DNA of 60,605 bases from NCBI GenBank assembly GCA_002722705.1, contig PBMP01000095.1, positions 1 through 60,605 on the forward strand, read 5' to 3'. The stretch is from Pseudobdellovibrionaceae bacterium. GTDB lineage: Bacteria; Bdellovibrionota; UBA1018; UBA6935. Shown here in pieces: positions 55,495 to 60,605 of the stretch; position 1 is the first letter of the stretch, and each line of letters opens with the position of its first letter. A program made the position numbers and the translations under genes. The notes under the pieces were generated by a model that did no database searches, was not told the origin of the DNA, and saw only the letters and a program-made list of their open reading frames with translations.

Positions 55495-56508
55495 ATGACT
55501 CATCAAACAAATATTGGAATAAATGGTTTTGGCCGAATTGGACGAAAAGTCCTGCGTTTAGCTCTCAAAGATCCTCAATTAAAGATTTCTCGAATCAATG
55601 ATTTAGGAGACATTCAAACCCTTGCTCATCTCCTTAAGTATGATTCAGCTCATGGGACCTTAGATGCCGACGTTCGTACTGATGGAAATGCCCTCATTGT
55701 TAATGGTGAAACGATTTCTGTAAGTCGTGAAACAGATCCTTCAAAACTGGGTTGGAAAGATCAAAGTGTTCAGATCGTTCACGAATGTACCGGTCGTTTT
55801 ACTCACAAAAAAGATGCTTCTGCACACTTGTCGGCAGGAGCCCAACGAATCATTATTTCTGCACCGGCGAAAGAACCTGATGCAACTCTATGTATGGGAG
55901 TGAACCATACGGATTATTCTCCTGAAAAACACTTTGTAATTTCAAATGCGTCGTGTACGACCAATTGCCTTGCTCCACTGGTCAAAGTCTTAGATGATGC
56001 CTTCGGAGTCAACCGTGGAACGATGACCACCATTCACAGTTATACCAATGACCAAAGAATTTTAGACCTTCCACACTCAGATCTAAGAAGAGCAAGAGCA
56101 GCAGCTCTTTCTCAGATTCCAACAACCACGGGAGCTGCAAAAGCTGTTGGGCTTGTCCTTCCTCATCTTTCTGGAAAAATAGATGGTATGGCGGTTCGAG
56201 TCCCTACTCCTAATGTCTCTATGGTGGACTTTGTTGGTGAACTCAATAAAGAGGTTAACATTGAACAAGTCAATGATGCATTTAAAGCTGCAAGCGAAGG
56301 TTCAATGAAGGGTATTTTAGGCTATAGCACTGATCCTTTGGTTTCGATCGATTATAATGGGAACACTCATAGCTCAACGATTGACAGCCTCTTTACCACT
56401 GTAGTTACTGGAAATTGGGTAAAAGTTCTTTCTTGGTACGACAATGAATCTGGGTTTTCTCAACGAATGCTTGATTTAACTCGTCATATCGTTCAACAAG
56501 GAATTTAG
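55495..56508 (+). CDS. gap: Glyceraldehyde-3-phosphate dehydrogenase
   Basis: A ~337-residue glycolytic enzyme (oxidises G3P to 1,3-bisphosphoglycerate with NAD+). GINGFGRIGR is near residue 6, catalytic Cys in SNASCTTNCLAPL near residue 150, and HSYTNDQ and the WYDNESGFS end. ATG at 55495; a TTG at 55489 lies a better distance from GGAAG and would add two residues. First of gap-pgk-tpiA. Confidence 0.95.
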   Translation: MTHQTNIGINGFGRIGRKVLRLALKDPQLKISRINDLGDIQTLAHLLKYDSAHGTLDADVRTDGNALIVNGETISVSRETDPSKLGWKDQSVQIVHECTGRFTHKKDASAHLSAGAQRIIISAPAKEPDATLCMGVNHTDYSPEKHFVISNASCTTNCLAPLVKVLDDAFGVNRGTMTTIHSYTNDQRILDLPHSDLRRARAAALSQIPTTTGAAKAVGLVLPHLSGKIDGMAVRVPTPNVSMVDFVGELNKEVNIEQVNDAFKAASEGSMKGILGYSTDPLVSIDYNGNTHSSTIDSLFTTVVTGNWVKVLSWYDNESGFSQRMLDLTRHIVQQGI

Positions 56509-56510
56509 TC

Positions 56511-57701
56511 ATGACCAAAGATCATACTTCTTTGTTTTCATTAAAAGACTTAGATTTAAAAAATAAAAAAGTTTTTGTTCGTTTAGACCTTAACGTCCCT
56601 CTAGAAAAAGAAGGGGAAGAGCAGTGGATTGTTTCTGACGACAACCGAATAAGAGAAGCAATTCCAACTCTCGAATATTTAATTGAGCAGGGAGCAAAAA
56701 TCATTATTGGATCTCATTTAGGACGTCCAAAAGGAGAAAAAAACAGTGCTTTTTCATTAGAGCCTGTAGCTACCCATCTTGCACAACTCTTAGAAAAAGA
56801 AGTTCTGTTAGCAGATGACTGCATTGGAGAAGGAATTGAACTGATGGTGACCCAACTCGCACCAAGACAAATCCTCATGCTTGAAAATCTTCGCTTTTAC
56901 AAAGAAGAAACTGAAAACGAAACTCGTTTTGTACATAAGCTTGCTCGACTTGGAGAAGTCTATGTCACCGATGCCTTTGGTACCTGTCACCGAAAGCATG
57001 CAAGTACTTATGGACTTCCTGAAGCGATGGCTCACAAAGGTTATGGCTTTCTGATCGAAAAAGAACTCCAGTACCTTCAACCTCTTCTTCATCAGCCTAA
57101 AAAACCTTTTTACGCTATTTTAGGAGGATCAAAGGTCAGTGATAAAATTAAAATGATCGAATCATTGATGGTTCATCTAGATGGACTCCTCATCGGAGGA
57201 GCAATGGCTCATGCCTTTTGGAAGGCAAAGGATAAAGACCTTCCTGAAAAAGCGAAACAACCAACTTCTGAAGATATCGAAGCTGCTCATCAAGTCATTT
57301 TTCAGGCGAAGAAAAAGGGAATCCCGCTCATTATTCCTCGAGACACCATTGATGGTTTCGACATTGGAGAAAAGACCATCAGAGAATTCTGTGACGAACT
57401 TAAAAATGCAAAAACTGTTTTTTGGAACGGACCTCTTGGTTGGTTTGAAAAAGAAGAATACGCAAAAGGAACATTTGAAGTTGCAAAATTCTTATCTGAA
57501 CATGACGGAATTAAAATTGTGGGCGGAGGAGACACGGTTTCTGCCATTCGGTCTGCTGGACTTTCGCAAAAATTTACTCACCTTTCTACCGGAGGCGGGG
57601 CTGTTTTAGAGTTTTTGGAGTCTGGAAAACTTCCTGGAATTGAAATTTTAAGAAACTATTCGACGGTTGCAAGAAGAGACATATTAACTTACGAGGAGTA
57701 G
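56511..57701 (+). CDS. pgk: Phosphoglycerate kinase
   Basis: A 396-residue kinase that makes ATP from 1,3-bisphosphoglycerate. VRLDLNVPLE near residue 23, HLGRPKGE, YVTDAFGTCHRKHAS and GGSKVSDKI, and the WNGPLGWFE and GGGDTVSAI ATP-site motifs. ATG two bases after the gap stop. Confidence 0.96.
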   Translation: MTKDHTSLFSLKDLDLKNKKVFVRLDLNVPLEKEGEEQWIVSDDNRIREAIPTLEYLIEQGAKIIIGSHLGRPKGEKNSAFSLEPVATHLAQLLEKEVLLADDCIGEGIELMVTQLAPRQILMLENLRFYKEETENETRFVHKLARLGEVYVTDAFGTCHRKHASTYGLPEAMAHKGYGFLIEKELQYLQPLLHQPKKPFYAILGGSKVSDKIKMIESLMVHLDGLLIGGAMAHAFWKAKDKDLPEKAKQPTSEDIEAAHQVIFQAKKKGIPLIIPRDTIDGFDIGEKTIREFCDELKNAKTVFWNGPLGWFEKEEYAKGTFEVAKFLSEHDGIKIVGGGDTVSAIRSAGLSQKFTHLSTGGGAVLEFLESGKLPGIEILRNYSTVARRDILTYEE

Positions 57702-57704
57702 ATC

Positions 57705-58502
57705 ATGAATCAACATTCGCGAGGAATTATTGTCGCTGGAAACTGGAAGATGAATCAGACCAATGCAGATACTTCTTCTTTTCTAAGAACGGTCAATGAA
57801 CATCCACTCATCCCAACCTTGCAATCATCTCCAGTAACGAGTTTAATTTTTCCGTCTTTTTTAAGTTTAATGACTGCCCAAAACGAAAAAGGCTCATCTC
57901 TAGAAATTGGATCTCAAAACACGCACTGGGAAGATCACGGTGCATTTACAGGAGAAGTTTCAACGACTGCCTTAAAAGAAATTGGAATCCATTGGTCACT
58001 GACAGGTCATTCTGAAAGACGTCAGTACTTTGGAGAAACAAATCAAAGTGTGCAGAATCGAACTCTTCATCTACTTAAAAATGGGTTTCGGGTCATCCTT
58101 TGTGTTGGAGAAACACAAAAAGAGAGAGAATCAGGACAAACAAAAACAGTTCTTGAAAACCAAATGAACGAATGTATTTCAGAATCAATGATCCCCTATT
58201 TAAATGGAACCCTTGTCATTGCATATGAACCCGTTTGGGCGATTGGAACAGGACTCACCGCCTCTCCTAGGCAAGCTGAAGAAGCTCACCAACTTTTAAG
58301 AAAAAACCTCTGGGACCGATTCGGAATAGAAGCTTCTGGTCGAACATCCATCCTTTATGGAGGAAGTGTAAAACCAGAAAATTTCGAAGAACTTTTAGAG
58401 TGCCCCAACATCGATGGAGGTCTTGTCGGTGGAGCCAGTCTTTCTGCTCACAGTTTTTTAAGTTTGCTTGAAACCGCTGCGAGAGTAGCTGAGAAGGACT
58501 AA
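57705..58502 (+). CDS. tpiA: Triosephosphate isomerase
   Basis: A 265-residue (beta/alpha)8 isomerase (DHAP and G3P). Catalytic Lys in GNWKMN near residue 14, electrophilic His in GHSERRQYFG, base Glu in AYEPVWAIGTG, phosphate loop GGSVKPENF and GGLVGGASL. Three bases after pgk (GAGGAG ahead). Confidence 0.96.
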   Translation: MNQHSRGIIVAGNWKMNQTNADTSSFLRTVNEHPLIPTLQSSPVTSLIFPSFLSLMTAQNEKGSSLEIGSQNTHWEDHGAFTGEVSTTALKEIGIHWSLTGHSERRQYFGETNQSVQNRTLHLLKNGFRVILCVGETQKERESGQTKTVLENQMNECISESMIPYLNGTLVIAYEPVWAIGTGLTASPRQAEEAHQLLRKNLWDRFGIEASGRTSILYGGSVKPENFEELLECPNIDGGLVGGASLSAHSFLSLLETAARVAEKD

Positions 58503-58586
58503 ATCTCTCTTCGAACTCCGATAGCATCTAGGTACCTTCTCATATCTCTCGTTTCTGTAGGGAATGGGAATTTAACGCTAACTTCG

Positions 58587-59138
58587 TCAAAAAAGTGCGA
58601 ACAGGTCAAATGAAAGACGAAAACCTAGACCAGCCACAATGAAATACACTGGCAACCAGCGAAGATTGCTAGAAACGATTTTCTGATGCCGTAAAAACCA
58701 GACACACAATCCAAGCGAAATACCAACAGCGATTCCCTCAAAGAGAAATGGTGTGCCAAGTAAGGTAGATGTCTTCCCTTCGTCAGATCGCTGTCCGTCA
58801 ATCAAAACACTGAGCCGAAATAATCCATTCCAAAGTGCAAAGGACAAAAAGCCAATCCACTTAAATGATTTATGAAGGAAAAAGCTGAAAAGTGCTGTGA
58901 TCCATGTAAAAACAGGTCCAGCCATCAGCGCGCCCACTTCAATCAAACCTTGAGGAGGTACCTTGTAATCGACGGTACCTCCGCTTTGAAACGCTAGAGT
59001 AGGTTCAAGTCCAAATAACAGGCCTGCTATGTAATGACCAACCTCATGGAGAAGTCCGCCCACAAATCCAGACACAAAAAGCCAGAACCAAAATGCAACT
59101 TTAGGGTTCATGTGAGGCATACGAAATACGAATTTCAT
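58587..59138 (-). CDS. Membrane protein with HEVGH motif, coupled to the HTH gene
   Basis: A ~183-residue membrane protein with about five segments. GGLLHEVGHYIAG holds an HExxH zinc motif in a membrane segment, as in site-2 protease (M50) proteins, and IDGQRSDE is the only further acidic/polar patch; an NPDG-like motif is not seen, so M50 membership is possible, not sure. The ATG at 59138 overlaps the HTH stop (ATGA), so it is translationally coupled to it. This region is more GC-rich than the rest of the window. Confidence 0.55.
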   Translation of the reverse strand: MKFVFRMPHMNPKVAFWFWLFVSGFVGGLLHEVGHYIAGLLFGLEPTLAFQSGGTVDYKVPPQGLIEVGALMAGPVFTWITALFSFFLHKSFKWIGFLSFALWNGLFRLSVLIDGQRSDEGKTSTLLGTPFLFEGIAVGISLGLCVWFLRHQKIVSSNLRWLPVYFIVAGLGFRLSFDLFALF

Positions 59139-59524
59139 CGATTCAAGAATACGCTGTATTTCGTTCCCAGCGCATTTGCTAGCTTTTGTGCCATGGCTTT
59201 TCCTATAGCCCGCTTTCCATTCTCCATCGCGGCAATATTCGCTTGCGAGGTACCGACCTTCTTGGCGAGGGCCGCCTGAGTGAGCCCTTTCTTTAGGCGA
59301 AGTCCGCACAAGACATTGCCCTGCTTAGAATACTTATCGTTGAGATGTTGAAAGGCATCATCAAGCGAAACGGATTCGTTTTCTTCCGCTAAGTATTCAG
59401 AAAGCAAAGATTCAATTCCTCGTGTCTTACTTTGAGGAACCAAATAAAGTCGAGGACGCTTATTCCCAATGCGAACTTCAACCATTTTTTTTTCAGCACG
59501 GCGCGTCTTTACTGCTACCGACAT
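59135..59524 (-). CDS. XRE-family HTH regulator, antitoxin-like
   Basis: A 129-residue protein whose C-terminal half is an XRE-type helix-turn-helix (LRLKKGLTQAALAKKVGTSQ, NIAAMENGKR). Position after a RelE/HigB-like remnant suggests an antitoxin that also represses the operon. The ATG at 59524 has GAGGTG four bases ahead and overlaps the remnant's end by 32 bases. It is followed, with an ATGA overlap, by a membrane protein gene. Confidence 0.8.
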   Translation of the reverse strand: MSVAVKTRRAEKKMVEVRIGNKRPRLYLVPQSKTRGIESLLSEYLAEENESVSLDDAFQHLNDKYSKQGNVLCGLRLKKGLTQAALAKKVGTSQANIAAMENGKRAIGKAMAQKLANALGTKYSVFLNR

Positions 59525-59764
59525 ATGTCACCTCAATAAGTCTTATCTCCTTGCTCGCCACCTCCCAGACCGCCACATAAGCGTAACTGAGATGACAGTG
59601 GTGTCTATCCACCCGTGAGCTTGGAGTAGTTGGGCCATGAACCTTGGACGGGTCCACTGGCTTCAATTTCTTTGGCCAAGGCCGTACATCTTCCGTTGAA
59701 TATTCTCAGGGAGTTTCCTAAGCTGCTTTGCAGCCTTCTTGGAAACCTTGACCGTCCATTTCAC
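59493..59764 (-). pseudogene. Frameshifted RelE/HigB-like toxin
   Basis: Translating the minus strand gives three frames that join into one RelE-type toxin: VKWTVKVSKKAAKQLRKLP (start), then EIEASGPVQGSWPNYSKL, then HHCHLSYAYVAVWEVASKEI and IEVTYVGSS to the stop. Each junction needs a one-base shift, near 59680 and 59618. The order, spacing and the HCHL...VW end match the HigB/RelE family. Two shifts mean the gene is inactive unless there are sequence errors. The GTG at 59764 has no ribosome site and lies about where transcription from the promoter at 59771 would begin. Confidence 0.75.
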
Positions 59765-59770
59765 CAGATT

Positions 59771-59809
59771 AGAATATGATATATTTTGATATATGTCAAT
59801 ATATATCAA
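59771..59809 (-). promoter_or_regulatory. Promoter with overlapping palindrome for the toxin/HTH unit
   Basis: On the minus strand TTGACA (59794-59799), 17-base spacer, TATTCT (59771-59776) make a near-consensus promoter. A 9-base inverted repeat TTGATATAT (59786-59794) and ATATATCAA (59801-59809) covers the -35, as expected for autorepression by the HTH protein. The region is AT-rich inside a GC-rich block. Confidence 0.65.
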
Positions 59810-59870
59810 AAATGGCGAAATCAGGCACTTTTTACCTTACAAAATAACTATCGAGAAGTGGAACTATACG

Positions 59871-60197
59871 CTACGCAGCGTCAGCAGAATCCAGATCATT
59901 GATATAGCTGAGTACCTTACCGATATTCTCAAGAGTGGGATTGGAATCGGGTTCACACATCCGATAGAGGGTGCTCTTAGAAAGACCCGTTCGAGCCGTG
60001 ATCTCAGCGTAGTCGCGCTTATCTAGTAAGATGGCAATGCACCCCTTGAAGGTATCGTAATCTGCCTCAAATAGAGCCTCAATAATAGCGTCCTTTAGGC
60101 CATCGATCGAGACATCCGTTCCTGCTTTGTACCCCTTAGCTTGAGGTTTCTCTTTTGAGGATTTTGCGCGCTTTTTTGATATCTTTTTCTTGGGCAT
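59871..60197 (-). CDS. HTH antitoxin-like protein with Lys-rich N terminus
   Basis: A 108-residue protein. Residues ~1-35 are Lys-rich. Then GLKDAIIEALFEADYDTFKGCI, and an HTH (DYAEITARTGLSKSTLYRMCEPDSNPTLENIGKVL) like the antitoxin of RelE/HigB addiction modules. GGGAGGA lies six bases before its ATG. It overlaps the end of the toxin remnant just upstream, the usual toxin-first order. Confidence 0.8.
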   Translation of the reverse strand: MPKKKISKKRAKSSKEKPQAKGYKAGTDVSIDGLKDAIIEALFEADYDTFKGCIAILLDKRDYAEITARTGLSKSTLYRMCEPDSNPTLENIGKVLSYINDLDSADAA

Positions 60198-60376
60198 TTT
60201 TTAGTCCTCCCAGTAAAACCAAGGTCACTTCCTTCTTTACGATCAGCGTGTAGTAAACACGCCTTCCATTCTTCCACTTATAACTCAAGCAATCCATCGC
60301 CCAGGGGCTTGTGATCGCCAAAATAGTTGTGAAGCTCCACGTTCTTTAGCCGAGCATCGAGTTGTTTCAACCAACT
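60136..60376 (-). pseudogene. Frameshifted RelE/HigB-type toxin, N terminus missing
   Basis: Minus-strand translation: LKQLDARLKNVELHNYFGD then HKPLGDGLLEL in one frame, then (one extra base near 60288) KWKNGRRVYYTLIVKKEV, LVLLGGLKNAQEKD and the helical end in the next frame. This is the common 'addiction module killer' of the HigB/RelE group (FGDHKPLGDGLLEL, RVYYTL, GGxKxxQxKDI). Apart from the shift, the N-terminal ~20 residues are missing, replaced by the end of the third HTH gene. So it is dead or fused. Confidence 0.8.
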
Positions 60377-60605
60377 TTACTAAGAGGTTTAGGGAGTGCT
60401 TTGAGCACTTTCGAGGCCCGATAAATATCAACTGCTTGCTGTGCATTCAACCAAAACTGGGGAGACATACTAAAAGCAGCCCCTAACCTCAAAGCCATTT
60501 CTGCAGTGATAGAGGTACGATCATTAACGATTCGATTGATAACTTTGACGTCACACCCCACATGGTCAGGGAGTTCTTTTTGTGACATTTCAAGAGAAAT
60601 TAAAA
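60367..60605 (-). CDS. HigA-like HTH antitoxin, cut by the window edge
   Basis: At least 78 residues, open to the right edge. MSQKELPDHVGCDVKVINRI and TAEMALRLGAAFSMSPQFWLN are the HigA (XRE) antitoxin core, preceded by LISLE, which fits the usual ...LGLSQKEL start, so the gene continues past 60605. The C terminus (SKVLKALPKPLSKVG) overlaps the toxin remnant. Its own toxin would be upstream (right), outside the window. Confidence 0.85.
   Translation of the reverse strand, partial: LISLEMSQKELPDHVGCDVKVINRIVNDRTSITAEMALRLGAAFSMSPQFWLNAQQAVDIYRASKVLKALPKPLSKVG

Noticed and set aside
58504..58608. Minus-strand tail ending in DAIGVRREI
   Set aside because: It has no start and overlaps the end of the HEVGH membrane protein in another frame. 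It may be a gene fragment but cannot be supported.
59793..60026. Plus-strand 77-codon frame
   Set aside because: It lies antisense to the HTH antitoxin gene and the operator repeat and has no ribosome site.
1..60605. tRNA, rRNA or riboswitch
   Set aside because: I looked for tRNA T-loop patterns, conserved rRNA stretches and common riboswitch cores and saw none; a covariance-model search would be needed to be sure.

Overview
The window looks like a chromosomal segment of a Gram-negative bacterium with modest GC content. The most likely group is the Bdellovibrionota or a relative. This is an inference from gene content: many large secreted proteins and lipoproteins of unknown family, a DUF1552/DUF1592 secreted pair, RimK with its companion genes, paired saccharopine dehydrogenases and a gap-pgk-tpiA operon. 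There is no rRNA gene to settle it, and I saw no tRNA and no CRISPR array.

Layout. 1-0.6 kb: eroded sequence with remnants of small ORFs. 0.6-9.7 kb: a DUF4156-type lipoprotein, YjdM, two overlapping receiver-domain proteins, a ThrE-like exporter followed by a RimB/RimK/AstE-like operon, a patatin lipase, a dicarboxylate/amino-acid symporter and a small secreted protein. 9.97-14.55 kb: the most unusual locus. It is a very AT-rich, tightly packed operon that looks like a previously undescribed ribosomal-peptide (RiPP) system: a 60-residue precursor with three GGSDG(K/V)E repeats, a small secreted protein with NGGVI-type repeats, a degenerate ATP-grasp-like protein, an intact ATP-grasp ligase, and an ABC transporter whose C terminus is a Lon-type (S16) Ser-Lys protease domain. 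14.6-23.5 kb: a secreted Cys-rich protein, a metallophosphoesterase, urocanate hydratase, and a secreted operon (LamG/DUF1349-like lipoprotein, DUF1592-type cytochrome-like lipoprotein, DUF1552 protein). The DUF1552 frame is broken by one in-frame TAG codon. 23.6-42 kb: mostly housekeeping genes (Ung, glutaredoxin, RNase D, DinG-type helicase, release factor 3, acyl-CoA ligase, lytic transglycosylase, cation/proton antiporter), plus a sugar-phosphate-type MFS transporter carrying an inserted PDZ-like domain. 42-48.5 kb: large secreted proteins of unknown function. 48.4-58.5 kb: BolA and monothiol glutaredoxin, endonuclease III, a PolX/PHP protein with a lysine-rich histone-like tail, an FAD oxidase divergent from the two saccharopine dehydrogenases, and the glycolytic gap-pgk-tpiA operon. 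58.5-60.6 kb: a more GC-rich stretch with three HTH antitoxin-like genes and two frameshifted RelE/HigB-type toxin remnants.

How the genes work together. In the peptide operon the model is that the ATP-grasp ligase, possibly helped by the degenerate partner, crosslinks or ligates the repeated Ser/Lys/Asp/Glu core. The transporter would then export the product, with the fused Lon-like domain removing the leader. RimK, RimB and the AstE-like enzyme probably add, cut and trim poly-glutamate tails. BolA and Grx4 handle Fe-S or iron signalling. The saccharopine pair handles lysine. All functions are inferred by reading the sequence; no database search was run.
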